In this document: positions 22,138-32,941 of the stretch, piece after piece
How positions within the stretch are numbered: the first letter of the stretch is position 1
Layout of the letters: each line of letters starts with the position of its first letter
Source of the DNA: Lactarius indigo
Lineage: Eukaryota; Basidiomycota; Agaricomycetes; Russulales; Russulaceae
NCBI GenBank assembly: GCA_025766275.1
Contig: JAFKAC010000002.1
Location: 2,604,001 to 2,668,000, forward strand
Direction of reading: 5' to 3'
DNA length: 64,000 nt
Notes under the pieces: model-generated
Told to the model about the DNA's origin: nothing
Databases searched by the model: none
What the model saw: the letters and a program-made list of their open reading frames with translations, nothing else
Program-made: the position numbers and the translations under genes

Positions 22138-23370
22138 CTATTGAGCCTTTTGGTCCCCACTCGTGGGCATTTCATGGATTATAGTCCGCAGAGTACTCAA
22201 TAACTCCTTTGTCACCTTGCCTGATCCTGGAACTGTCTCAAGCCGTGGTGCAGCCTTCGGACTCGTCATCGTCCTCTTCCCCTTCGACGGGACAACCTTC
22301 TGCGCATGTGCAATATAGGCCCGCGTTCCAGGAGGAAAAGGATTGGCCCGTATCATGTCCAAATTGGCCACGTCTTCCACAGTCGTCCCAATGATTGCAC
22401 CATCCAGTCCCTGAGGCTGTACCGATACGACATTCGGGGCCCGCTTGAGCACAGACTCGACAATGCGGAATTTGGAACCGATGTTGTGATGGCTTGCAGG
22501 CGTTTTGAGGTTCGCCGCCATTCCCGCAAAGCTCGCGCGTAACGACGGACGCACATCCAAGGTGGCCATCTCAACGAATCTCCCGGGTTCTTCGCTGGTG
22601 GTGAAGAAGTGTGTCAACTGGGAAGTACGCGCGTAGGAAAGACCGCCGTTGCGGTGAGGACGTTGTTCGATGACGCGCGAATCCGGGGCCTCGTAAATTG
22701 TATGGGATTGTCTTTGTAGGAACCTCTTTCGTACCGTCTCGGCGGAACCCAAGGCAGATTCTTCATAAGCGGAAGGCGCGACTAAATGTTGAGATCCAGT
22801 CTTAGTCTGTGGACCTTGGGCTTCTTCTGACAAAAATGAGAGAAAATCTTGCCGCTCTTGACGCAGCTTGTCCAGGTAACGCGCGAATTGCCTTGGCTTC
22901 ATAGAGGAAACGAGCGGGCCAGACGCAACGCACTGTCGTTTGCCTAGCTCCTCGTCTGCTTGACGCCGTATGGCCGGGTCCACGATGTTCCCGTTTTCAT
23001 CTTCCTTTGCAAGCTCAGCCCGGTGCACAGATCTTGAATGCGTGTAGTGCTTCTCCCACTCGTCACGGATATGTGGCTCCGTAGCCACCTCCTCCCAACG
23101 CTGGATGAAGCGTGCCTCAGACTCTCGGGATGCCCACTCTGTTTGCTGTTCCGGAGAGTCGACGGCTTGAACAGAAATGAATTTGTCTCGTTTTCGGAGG
23201 GCAAGAGGTCGTTTGAAGCCCCAATTGCCGCGATGGGCGTTGCCGTCGTGCGTGGTATACACTTGACCAATGGTTGGATCATAAGAGGCGAACTTTGAGC
23301 GACGAAGAAGAGCCGCAAAGGGAGACGGAGACGGTGGGTGGACGATTGCGGCCTTGACGACGGCCGCCAT
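22138..23370 (-). CDS. MRP51: Mitochondrial small-subunit ribosomal protein Mrp51 (bS1m-like)
   Basis: A single uninterrupted frame, a rarity in this window. The likely start is the ATG at 23370 (MAAVVKAAIVHPPSPSPFAA); an in-frame ATG at 23466 adds 32 residues that look like leader sequence. The protein is about 410 residues. The N-terminal block FAALLRRSKFASYDP, QVYTTHDG, HRGNWGFKRPLALR and EQQTEWASRESEARFIQRWEE is characteristic of the fungal Mrp51 family, part of the mitoribosomal small subunit. In yeast it is also needed for translation of COX2 and COX3 mRNAs. The C-terminal third is less conserved. The stop is 26 bp from the HYPK stop on the other strand. Confidence 0.85.
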   Translation of the reverse strand: MAAVVKAAIVHPPSPSPFAALLRRSKFASYDPTIGQVYTTHDGNAHRGNWGFKRPLALRKRDKFISVQAVDSPEQQTEWASRESEARFIQRWEEVATEPHIRDEWEKHYTHSRSVHRAELAKEDENGNIVDPAIRRQADEELGKRQCVASGPLVSSMKPRQFARYLDKLRQERQDFLSFLSEEAQGPQTKTGSQHLVAPSAYEESALGSAETVRKRFLQRQSHTIYEAPDSRVIEQRPHRNGGLSYARTSQLTHFFTTSEEPGRFVEMATLDVRPSLRASFAGMAANLKTPASHHNIGSKFRIVESVLKRAPNVVSVQPQGLDGAIIGTTVEDVANLDMIRANPFPPGTRAYIAHAQKVVPSKGKRTMTSPKAAPRLETVPGSGKVTKELLSTLRTIIHEMPTSGDQKAQ

Positions 23371-23466
23371 GTCAAATCTGCGAGGGTGAGGAAGGCAGAA
23401 CAGCGAGTTGAGAGTCGCGTCCCTCGGGGCTTTCCGGTTCGATTCTAATTCCGCTTGCCTGGACAT

Positions 23467-24084
23467 TGAAAATCGACATTTTCGTTTCTCTCCATTTCAC
23501 CGGCGTGCAAATTACCGTCCTCCGCTGACTTTTGCGGTCATTGCTCTAGGATGGATGGTCCAGACAAACGTCGAAGATAGAGCTTGTATCTCAAAAACAA
23601 TCTATGCTGATTGCTTCTCCCGTTGGTTGAGGAGTCAGGACGCAGGATCACCTGGAGATACATACATTTGTTCCGTGAGTACTTTTGTGAAAACTTTGTT
23701 TCTTTTGTCATGGGTGAAACCGAGGAAGAAAACCCTGGTAAAGGGACACACCCTCACATCAGTTGCGTCTGGATTCACACACCGTGTATCCACCAGCAAG
23801 AGGGTGTGTGTGAAGTGATAAAGGCGAGTCTGAGGTTGTCCAAACACATCTATTTTCTGTTGTATGTCGTCTGTTGAGTAGCTGTGCTAACTTTGCATGC
23901 CCGATAGGTTGTGTGCGTGCGTAGTGATAGTGAAATTAAGATTAGTTAATAGAATGGATGAATAAAAGAAGCACGCTGGCTGGCTTTACCCGGACCGTGC
24001 ATTGACCAGTTGACGTTGACCAGTTGAGCCCGACCATTGCCACTGCCGTCCAGGTCACCACCCGCAGCCAACAAACGGGGCGCA
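23467..24084. other. Intergenic, shared upstream region of MRP51 and the sugar transporter
   Basis: About 620 bases between divergent genes. It contains a tandem pair of 14-mers (TTGACCAGTTGACG at 24002-24015 and TTGACCAGTTGAGC at 24016-24029) shortly before the transporter ATG. A GT-rich stretch around 23900-23930 is also present. No exon is recognised. Confidence 0.5.
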
Positions 24085-25702
24085 ATGGAACGTCCTCTGG
24101 AACAACTACGATACCCCCGAATCTCGGTATCCTCCGTCAGCGTTGCGGTCCCCACATTTCCGGATATGCATCATCGTCCGTCTCCGACCGCAAGAGCTGG
24201 CGCTGGCACACCCTCTCCCACACCCTCAAGAGAACATAGACCCCGTCCATCACCTCTGATCACCTCTGCATCCTTACCCCCGTTCCCCGACAACTCGTCG
24301 CCCGTGATGGCATTAAACAATCGGTTGTCCAGAGAAGAACCCACACCCACCATCTTTGGTTTGCCCCTCAAATACGTTTCGTGAGTGATGACATGTTTTC
24401 GTTTCTAGTTCACTCACCGACTTTCATGATAGCCTCGTTACCCTTGCAGTTCAGAATGCTGCCCTTTCCATTGTCATGCATTATTCACGAGTCTCTACCC
24501 CACCCTCTCTATCGTATTCACCTGCCTCCGCGGTTCTACTCAACGAAATTCTCAAGGGCTCGATATCTTTCGGTATCGCCCTCTGGCGAGTATCAGGGTC
24601 GGAAGCACGGCGGCCTTTCAATCAACTCCTCCACGAGATTTTCAGCCCCGATTGCTGGAAGCTCTCTATTCCCGCCCTTCTCTACGTCGTCCAAAACTCG
24701 CTCCAGTTTGTCGCCATCAGCAACCTCCCTGTCGCGACTTTCCAAGTGACATATCAGATGAAGATTCTTACCACTGCCGCCTTCTCCGTTTTGTTATTGC
24801 GTCGCCGCCTCAGCTCGACAAAATGGGTCTCTCTCTTCTTCCTCGCTATCGGAGTTGCTATTGTTCAAATTCAAACTAGCACCAGCGCTCATGCACCGCC
24901 CAAACCTAGCACTCTTGTCGGGAGCGCACACGAATCAGCACCGCGTTACATGCACATAATGAGTCCTCTCAAAGGGTTCGGGGCAGTCACTGCAGCTTGT
25001 TTCACTTCAGGCCTCGCGGGTGTCTACTTCGAAATGGTGCTCAAGAATTCGAAGGCGGACCTGTGGGTCCGCAACGTTCAACTGTCACTTTTCTCCTTAG
25101 CTCCCGCGCTCGTCCCCGTCCTATATGGACCCCCTGTCCCCAACTCCCGTGGCTTCCTTGCCGACTTGCTTAAAAATTTTGGTGGCTGGGCGTGGGCAAC
25201 AGTATTAATTCAAGTTTTTGGCGGACTCGTCACCGCGGTTGTGATCAAGTACTCAGATAACATCCTCAAAGGCTTCGCCACAAGTCTCTCCATTATTCTG
25301 TCATTCCTCGCGTCCATGATTCTCTTCAACTTCAGAATCACCCCATCTTTCCTCATCGGCTCCTCGACGGTACTCGTCGCGACGTGGCTATACAATCAGC
25401 CGGCTGGGAAGGAACCGACCCTCCTGGTGAATGTTGTCAATGGCGCCACAGGCAGCAAAGCCGGCACTCCTTGGCCCGGGTCTCCTGTTGAAGCAGATGC
25501 ACCAATACTGGGACAGTTTGACAAAAAATCATCATCTCCAAGAACGCTGTCGACAGCCATCGTCCCCGAAAAGACAGACCATTTCCCGCCTATGATGGAC
25601 ACGCCGCGGTATCTGAACGCGCCATATGGTTCGCCACTCCCGTCGCGGACGCCTTCGCCCGCCCCAGTGCTGTCTTCCCATCAACCTTTCGAACGACGAT
25701 GA
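24085..25702 (+). CDS. Nucleotide-sugar (UDP-galactose type) transporter, SLC35A family
   Basis: Two exons. Exon 1 runs from the ATG at 24085 to about 24379. A GTGAGT...GATAG intron is followed by exon 2 from about 24437 to the stop at 25702. The protein is about 510 residues. A ~95-residue Pro/Ser/Arg-rich cytosolic N-terminus precedes a hydrophobic core of about ten helices. Typical family segments are LVTLAVQNAALSIVMHYSR, FQVTYQMKILTTAAFSVLLL, SGLAGVYFEMVLK and the LKGFATSLSIILSF block. The family imports UDP-galactose or related nucleotide sugars into the Golgi. The exact substrate cannot be told from sequence. The C-terminal ~100 residues are Pro/Ser-rich and disordered, longer than in yeast relatives. 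Confidence 0.9.
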
Positions 25703-26014
25703 CACTCGTCTTTGCCTAAAGAGTTGTGCCTAGCTAGAGTGGTTAATTCGGTGTTCGAAGAAATTTATACCCATTTCAAGAGTTGCGCACTCTACATGAT
25801 TTTTTTCTGCGTGCCTTGACGAAATTTTGTCATGTCTTCGAAACAGCCAACCACTCGCCCCACGCACGACGCCTGCGTGTTCTATTTACCCTGTTTTAAA
25901 ATACAGTCGGTGTAGAAATACTGTTAGGGCACTTGAATATTCACTCGAACACAATTTATATATATTTTCTGTGATGCTACGGGCCGCACGACAAGTCACG
26001 GTTTTGGTGACAAA
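25703..26014. other. Upstream region of MDM12
   Basis: About 310 bases with no exon. It holds the transporter 3' flank and, at 25957-25964, a TATATATA run about 50 nt upstream of the MDM12 ATG that fits a TATA box. Confidence 0.5.
25957..25964 (+). promoter_or_regulatory. TATA-like box of MDM12
   Basis: TATATATA lies about 50 nt before the ATG at 26015. Placement is typical for a fungal TATA element, but no transcript evidence is available. Confidence 0.4.
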
Positions 26015-27301
26015 ATGTCTATCGACCTCGACTGGAATAAGCTCGACACTTTGCTCGCGTCTTCGCTCATCGTTATCCTCAACAGACAACTCCAAAGTGC
26101 TACACGACCGTCTTTCATCGGACCCGTCGAAGTTACTTCGTTCGACTTTGGCTCTCAGCCACCAGAAATAGAGCTAGTCGACCTGCGCGACATATATCGT
26201 GACTTTCTCGAGAACGACGACGACAACAATGGCGACGCCGAAGGTAATATGGACACAGAAAGGAACCCAGCTCGCTCGGTGGGACGGACCCACGACGAGG
26301 ACGACGAGTTTGAGTGGGTGTCGCGCAGAAGTGCCGGTCGTGGCATGGCGGAGGAGGCACCCATGTACCACCACCTGCCCCCACACGTCCGCTACGGTCG
26401 CGGGCCCGCCTCAGAGATGTTCACATCTCCCACGTCTCCCGGCTCCTCATTCGCGCCCACGGGGAGTACCTGGAACGCAGGCGCAGGGCCGTCCTCCTCA
26501 CTCGGCGCACGGCCAGCGCACAGCGAGCACCCACCGACGCATTCTACGTCAGGCGGTGGCGCGCCATCGCGTTCTTATTCTTATTCTGAAACGCGCATCG
26601 ACCCTCCCTCGGTGCCGCTCTTCGACTCGACGCGTCCCACAGCCACACCATCCCCCCCATCCCCCTCCCCGACCTCCCCCTTCCCTCCTTCTCCTCATCC
26701 ATATCCCTCGGATATTGCGGCGGACCCAGCGCCGATGTCAACCCGGGAAGACGATGAGCCGCCGCCGCCGGGCCCATATTCACCACCCCCGTCGCCGCCG
26801 CCGCCGCCGCCACCGACGGAGGAGCACTCGAATCTCCAGATGCATCTTCTCGTGTCTTGGCACTCTGATCTGCGGCTGACGCTCACGACGTCCCTGCGTA
26901 TCAACTACCCCTCCCCGCTGTTCATGTCGCTCCCGATCCGACTCTCTGTCACGGGACTCGTCTTCAACGGCGAGCTCGCCGTCGCGTATGAGGGCGGCCG
27001 GCGCATCCATCTGTGTGTGCTCGATGACCTCGATCCGTATGGTCCCTCCGCGCGCCGGGGCTCGGGTTCCCAGGGCAGCACGCCGAGCGACCCGGACGCA
27101 GATGACGCCCACGGGACGAAACCTCTGCCTGTGGGACAGCGCCTCCTTCCGGACATCTTTATCGAGAGCGAGCTCGGGCAGGCCGACAAGCATGTGCTGA
27201 AGAACGTCACGCGCGTCGAGAAGTTCATCCAAGATGTCATTCGCAAAACTATCGAAGAGGAGCTTGTGTTTCCCAATTATCATACGTTGGTGCTTCAGTG
27301 A
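26015..27301 (+). CDS. MDM12: Mdm12, ER-mitochondria encounter structure (ERMES) subunit
   Basis: A single exon encoding 428 residues. Mdm12 is an SMP-domain lipid-transfer protein that tethers ER to mitochondria with Mmm1, Mdm10 and Mdm34. The N-terminus (MSIDLDWNKLD, LNRQLQSATRPSFIGPVEVTSFDFG, PPEIELVDLRDIY) and the C-terminal half (LQMHLLVSWHSDLRLTLTTSL, LPIRLSVTGLVFNGELAVAY, the LLPDIFIESELG block, KVEKFIQDVIRKTIEEELVFPNY-like end) are diagnostic. Between them lies a ~190-residue insertion rich in Ser, Pro and Gly, with runs of up to nine prolines. Such insertions occur in basidiomycete Mdm12 and are presumably a loop of the SMP domain. The stop is 93 bp from the ELP3 stop on the opposite strand. 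Confidence 0.93.
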   Translation: MSIDLDWNKLDTLLASSLIVILNRQLQSATRPSFIGPVEVTSFDFGSQPPEIELVDLRDIYRDFLENDDDNNGDAEGNMDTERNPARSVGRTHDEDDEFEWVSRRSAGRGMAEEAPMYHHLPPHVRYGRGPASEMFTSPTSPGSSFAPTGSTWNAGAGPSSSLGARPAHSEHPPTHSTSGGGAPSRSYSYSETRIDPPSVPLFDSTRPTATPSPPSPSPTSPFPPSPHPYPSDIAADPAPMSTREDDEPPPPGPYSPPPSPPPPPPPTEEHSNLQMHLLVSWHSDLRLTLTTSLRINYPSPLFMSLPIRLSVTGLVFNGELAVAYEGGRRIHLCVLDDLDPYGPSARRGSGSQGSTPSDPDADDAHGTKPLPVGQRLLPDIFIESELGQADKHVLKNVTRVEKFIQDVIRKTIEEELVFPNYHTLVLQ

Positions 27302-27394
27302 TCACGATGACAAGGGCCCATACTTGTGGCAATTGCACAAAACTCAGACGTTGCGGCGGCGGGAGGTGCGCTTTGTAGTAAAGCAGTTACAAAA

Positions 27395-29551
27395 TTACAA
27401 TAGTGACTTGCTCATGTAAGGTCCATCCAGCTCATACCCTAGTTTTCTATAGTAGTCTCGCGTGCCCACACCTTATGGGAGAAGGTCAACAACGAAATCT
27501 GCCACCGTACCAAGTGAAGCTCACCCGAAATGACGGCGAGTTTGATACTCCCGTGCTCCTCTCTGGCGATGCGCTCTGCTTCCTCCATGAGCAGTGTTCC
27601 AAACCCCTATGAATGCAGCTCAGTAATGTTCACTGAACGTGGCGATGTTCACACACCTGGTGCTGGAACTTTGTGGGGTCTCTTCCGTGCACCGGCACTG
27701 CTGTGCCATACACGTGGAGTTCCCGTACGATGCTAGTACCGCCTTCTGCATCATTTTTGCGCACGAGCTCCGGGCGAAACGTCCCTTCCTCGGAGCATTT
27801 TCTCAACCGAAGGAGACCGACGAGGATATCCCGCTCAGGATCTTCATACGAAAGGAAGGTCTCCCAGCCGCCATTCGCGGCATAATCTCTGCGCAGCAAT
27901 TCAACTGATTCTGGCCTCACTTTGTGGTGTATCTCGTGTATCTGCGAAAAACGCGTAAGGCTGACTAGGACGGCAACCAGAAAAAAAAACCATTTACCCC
28001 AACTTCCCGAAAACGAACGTCGCGGCATTCCGCACCAAAATCTTTCATCCGATTCAGTGCCAGCTCGCGAAGGTTACCGGAGTTTTCTGACCCCGAGGTA
28101 ACTAGTGGTAGAGGAATATCCCTAGAGATCAAATCGGTGAGTACAGGAGGTAGGCGAAATCCAGAAGAGCAACTTGCCGCTGAACGCGGTAGATCCTTGT
28201 CCACGGGGGTACCAGGGCAAGAATGCGAGCAACGACATCGACGAGGACATTCGGGGTGTAATTCTTGTATCTTCCCGTTCTCCACAGCTCGTAAAGACCC
28301 GTGCCACGAATGACCAGTGTGGGATAAATTTTTAGCCCGTCGCTACGGAACGCAGGGTTCTCGAAATACTCCTTGAACTGTTCCATGTCGCGCTCTATGC
28401 CGACATTCGGAAGGTCTGGCATCATGTGGGCAACAACCTTGAAACCTGCGTCCTTCGCGAGGTGAAAAGATTCCGAGACAGCGCGAACAGTATGTCCGCG
28501 ATTAGTGTCTCGTGCAACGTCTTCGTACACTGACTGGACTCCTATCTCAAGGCGCGTGCACCCATAACGAAGCATCTGGCTGAGATGTGGTTTGAGACAA
28601 TAGTCCGGCCGGGTCTCTATCGTGATACCGATAGCCTTCGATTTACTTTGCTCAGAGTACCTGGGTATTGCGTATGAGTTGACACGACTTAATAGAGCTA
28701 CTCAGCTACCCATCGACTCACTTTACAGCCTCGTCGACGTTCACCCCGGTGAAGCCAGATAGCGCATTATGAAGTTGGGCGACAAATTCGTTTCGATAGT
28801 CCTCTGGCATACTCATGAATGTCCCACCCATGATAATGAATTCGACCTTTGCTTTTCTACATGGGCCATATGTAAGAGCGGTATCAGAAAGCGCACCTTG
28901 TCAACGCTATGTCCCAAGCTCTTCAGCTGTTCCACCCGCCCTCGGGTCTGCTCGTATGGATCATACCGAGCACGGATGGCGCGCATGCTCGTGGGCTCGT
29001 ACCCGGTATAGCTTTGCGTGCTATAATCAAAGTCGGAGTCGGGGCCGCCTGGGCAGTAACTGCCGCGAAGTGATCCTGGTTTAGTGGATAGGATATCGTG
29101 AATACGACCCGGCGCACACGCATATGTTTCCCGTCATCGCGATGTGTGGACACCGATGAGGCTTGCACATCACAGCCACTACGGCTATCTAGCGTAACTC
29201 GAATCGATACCATCTCATTATAAAATAAAGGGGCTCACCCCGCTCGCCGTTCGAACTGGCCGTGCCTTCAGCTTTGGGAGTAAGGCTTTCTTGTAATCAT
29301 CGGGAATGGCACTGATAATATCGACCAGGCGAGGGACACCGCCAAAGCCAAACTTTTTACTGATTTTAGCGCGAAGTTCGTTAAGCGAGACGGTCTGATT
29401 CGCATCGTGAGCCTTGATCAGCTCTGCCGCTATGCCAGAGGTAACCCGAAGGAGTTGTTCTGCCTGGGAGGGACCTAGAAGTAGCTATTAGGAAGAACAA
29501 CAGAATAATAGGTCAACAGCGAGCACCGTCCACTCGTGTTTTCTGCACCAT
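27395..29551 (-). CDS. ELP3: Elongator catalytic subunit Elp3 (radical SAM + GNAT)
   Basis: About eight exons, all joined in frame. The ATG is at 29551 ([17 protein letters not shown]...), and the stop TAA (27397-27395) follows MSKSLL. Elp3 carries out the acetyl-dependent step that starts cm5/mcm5 modification of wobble uridine in tRNA. The N-terminus has [22 protein letters not shown]. The radical-SAM iron-sulfur cysteines lie in the segment of the form [22 protein letters not shown] around 29060-29130. Next come [45 protein letters not shown] and [14 protein letters not shown]. The GNAT domain has [30 protein letters not shown] and [18 protein letters not shown]. The gene is head to head with the apyrase (135 bp between ATGs). 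Confidence 0.95.
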
Positions 29552-29686
29552 TATGGGATTGTACAAGACGAGCTGTAAATCATCGTGAGAATAACATACC
29601 TGACTTTGATCAACTTCTCGAGTGGTATGAGCGCCGAATAACCACCGTCCACACACAGTCGCACACACGACCACGGCAAGCCAGGT

Positions 29687-31992
29687 ATGCCTCCCCCGAC
29701 AGCCGCAGACGCGTGGTTCAACTCGCGTCGTTTCGGAATCGTGGTCGACGCAGGTTCGTCTGGGTCGCGTCTCCAAATATACAGCTGGAGGGACGCCCGC
29801 GTGGTCAGGGATGCATTTGGCGCTGAGGCCAGCCGCTCTTTACCCAGGGTAGGGAAGGGCACACAGAGAGACGAGGACTGGGTCATCAAAGCCGAACCAG
29901 GTGCGCCCCCCCTGCATTGTCGCGCTCTTTGAGATCTCAAGGTTTTGATGCAGGTATCTCATCTTTCGCCGAAAATTTGGACGACATTCCCGCTTATCTC
30001 GCCCCGTTGCTCAACCACGCACATACGCACATCCCTCCATCGCTTCACCATGAAACCCCGCTATTCTTACTGGCCACCGCTGGCATGCGTTTGTTATCTC
30101 CGGAACAGCAAGCGGCTGTGCTCCAGGCGACCTGCGACTTTCTCAAATTTCATTCCGACTTCCGCATAGACGGTCCTTCTCCCGCAGGACCATGTGGTTC
30201 TAGCGTTCGGATCATAACAGGCGAAGAGGAGGGTTTGTTTGGTTGGATAGCCGTCAACTACCTCATGGATGGGTTCGGTCCGTCAAACTCAGACCGTTCC
30301 ACATATGGCTTCCTGGACATGGGTGGTGCCTCGACTCAGATCGCGTTCGAACCAAGTCCAGAAGAACAAGAGAAGGCACAGAACCTTGTGGAAGTACGAT
30401 TGCGCCTGATAGGTGGCGAAGAGATCAGTCACAAGGTATTTGTGACGACGTGGCTAGGCTATGGAACAAATCAAGCTAGAGAGCGATATGTCGGTCAAGC
30501 TATCAGACAACACGAGCATTCTCGCCCTTCTTTGTTAGACGAATCCCCTCCGATCACGGACGTTATCGAAGACCCCTGTTTACCAAAAGACCTCACACTC
30601 GTCGAGTCGCCCGCCTTTCTAGAGCCGCCTGCGCCCCCCGAGCAGAAATCTCATACCCTACACGGAACGGGCTCCTTCGATCGTTGTCTTGCAGAAACGT
30701 CACCACTCCTCAACAAGTCGGCGCCATGCCCTGATGCGCCTTGTCTATTCAACGGTGTTCATGTCCCACCCATTGACTTTTCCGTGTCGCATTTCATCGG
30801 CATCTCCGAATATTGGTACTCGTCGGAGCACGTATTTGGATTGGGTGGACCTTACGACTTCGTGCAGTACGAGCGGGCCGCGCAAGAGTTTTGTGGAAAG
30901 CCATGGAACGAGATCCTTCGCATGCACGAAGCATCGAGGAAGGGGCTACCAAGTGGGAATGGCGATGACAAAGGCGCCAAGACCCCAGGGCTAGATAAAT
31001 GGGGTGACAGGGTGGAGGTATCGCGATTACAAATGCAATGTTTTAAGGCGGCCTGGGTCATCAATATTCTACACGACGGCCTCGGTATGCCGAGGATAGT
31101 GGACTCTGGGGGTAACGACACGACCCAAGCTGATGAGATCAAGGATCACGCGGAGGAGAAGGGACTGTGGCGGCCTTGGTTCCAGTCCATGGAATCTGTC
31201 GGAGACATGGCTATCACCTGGACGCTGGGGAAAATGGTCCTAGAGGCAAGCAAAGAAGTCCCGCCGACCGCCAAGGATAGCGGTCCACTCCCAGACCCAC
31301 TCGATGTCCCCTTTAATGCTGACGATTCGCGAATCCTCGACGCAATCGACGACCACATTTCGTCCCATCTTCCTCCCTCACTGACTCGACATTCCCTCGG
31401 GTTTCCCCTCGCAGGCGTGCTGTCCTGCCTCTTCATGGTCCTTTTTGTTTCGCTCATTACTTGCCGTCTCCGTCGATATATCCGCATTTGCATTCGTCGT
31501 CTCACTCCTTTTTATCCCAAGCGCGATCGGGATCTAGCTGAGTCGTCGATGGAACAGGGTAGCCTTGCGTACAGCGATGGCCCCATCGCATCCCCGTATT
31601 CTGCAAGGGCGTCGTTTGTTCCTTCGCTGAGATGGTGGAGACACCTACGCCGCATGGCACCCATGTGGCATCGTCATCGCTCGCCACAACACACCAACCA
31701 AATGTACAGACCATTACCACGGCTGGCACCTGCGTCACCTGCTCGTGCTTCGCCCATTCGACCATCTCCCTCGTTTACCTTCGCTCAACAATCGGAACTA
31801 TCGACGTCGACGTCGACGTCGCCTACGCTGGGAAACCATGACGACTATCCCCCCTTAAAGAATGCCGAAGCCGGGGAGGCATCTTCGATATCTTTATATT
31901 CGAGATCAAGAAATTCCTCGACCATCAGTTTGTCGGTGCTGGTCCCACGTCAGCCGCTGTCACGGACAGCAAGCGCTCAACCTTTACACTGA
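29687..31992 (+). CDS. YND1: Golgi apyrase (GDA1/CD39 nucleoside phosphatase)
   Basis: Two exons. Exon 1 is 29687-29900. A short 41-nt intron (GTGCG...CTCAAG, 29901-29941) is followed by exon 2 29942-31992. The protein is about 755 residues. All apyrase conserved regions are visible: FGIVVDAGSSGSRLQIYSW, PLFLLATAGMRLL, ITGEEEGLFGWIAVNYL, YGFLDMGGASTQIAFEP, and a later Trp-rich block with KAAWVINILHDGLGMP. A single strong membrane segment (FPLAGVLSCLFMVLFVSLI, about 31400-31460) precedes a basic, Ser-rich C-terminal tail. No N-terminal signal is obvious. This is the Ynd1 layout rather than Gda1. Family members hydrolyse NDPs/NTPs released in the Golgi lumen by glycosyltransferases. A perfect (TCGACG)n-like run at about 31800 encodes alternating Ser-Thr. 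Confidence 0.9.
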
Positions 31993-32941
31993 GACTGTTA
32001 TTTATTTATTTTCACCTCGGAGACGGTTCCGATCTGAAAAATTACACTGACATTTCGTACGCTGTTGCCCCGTATCACACTCATTTGACTGTCATATTAG
32101 ACACTCTGCTACCTTATTGCACATGTCAATCTCTGCCGTGAACTACTACCTCAATACCCACCATATGACTTATCTTGTTTTGCGGACTACATGTCCCCTT
32201 GCAATTCCGTATGTCCTTATCTTGGATGCGAGCGTTTGCCTCTTCATGTTAAGCGCGCATACATGTTTAATTCTCTACTAGTTTTGAGCGAGTTGAGCCA
32301 AGTCCTGGCCGGGGCTCAAGCTCAAGTCGCTGTTATGAAAAGACCGCAGCTACCGCGGCCGCTGCTGGTGAGTGATTTTGATGGGAGCGAAAAGATTAGA
32401 CGGTGTTGTAGTCTGATTTGTCATGTTCAGTAATATGCAGCACATGGTTCAACGCCTAAACGAACAAGGAGATGGAAGTGTCCGCGCGAGGAACGCGCCA
32501 AAGAGGGACCGCCGTAAGGTACAAAGTAGGAAAAGAAGACCCCACAGCACGGCCGCGGTCCCGAAACCTGGCTCCGATACTGCGCCGGGCTAATCCTAGA
32601 TAGCGGGCTGCACACGACATGCACCTCGATCTCCAGATACGGCGTAGAGAACCGGAAGCATCTCAAAAGTGCTATTCTAACTCGGTTTGCACCTCGTGCT
32701 CGCTGTTATATTTGTGCGGGGGTCTACCATGGGGTCACTGATTCGGTAGGAACATTCACAGGTCTCCATTCCAGATAGAGTGGAAGAATGTGCTGATAAC
32801 GGCATCATTGGGAGAACACAGAAGCTAAGCATAGGGCGCAGGTATTTCACCCCCGCGAGCCTGATGACGGAGCCGACGCTACAAAGAAACTGGCACTGGA
32901 GAAGATCATGATGGTGCTGGACAGACATATGGGTCGGATCT
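31993..32941. other. Intergenic, no gene recognised
   Basis: About 950 bases between the apyrase stop and the stop of the PWWP-like gene. Short open frames on both strands lack any recognisable family or consistent splice pattern. I see no repeat or RNA gene. Confidence 0.45.

Noticed and set aside
23371..23466. Upstream ATG of MRP51 at 23466
   Set aside because: The extra 32 residues look like untranslated leader; MAAVVKAAIVHPPSPSPF is the more usual start.
29917..29941. Open-frame start of the apyrase at 29917
   Set aside because: That start lies inside the intron; the conserved DAGSSGSR motif is in the exon 29687-29900, which must be joined.
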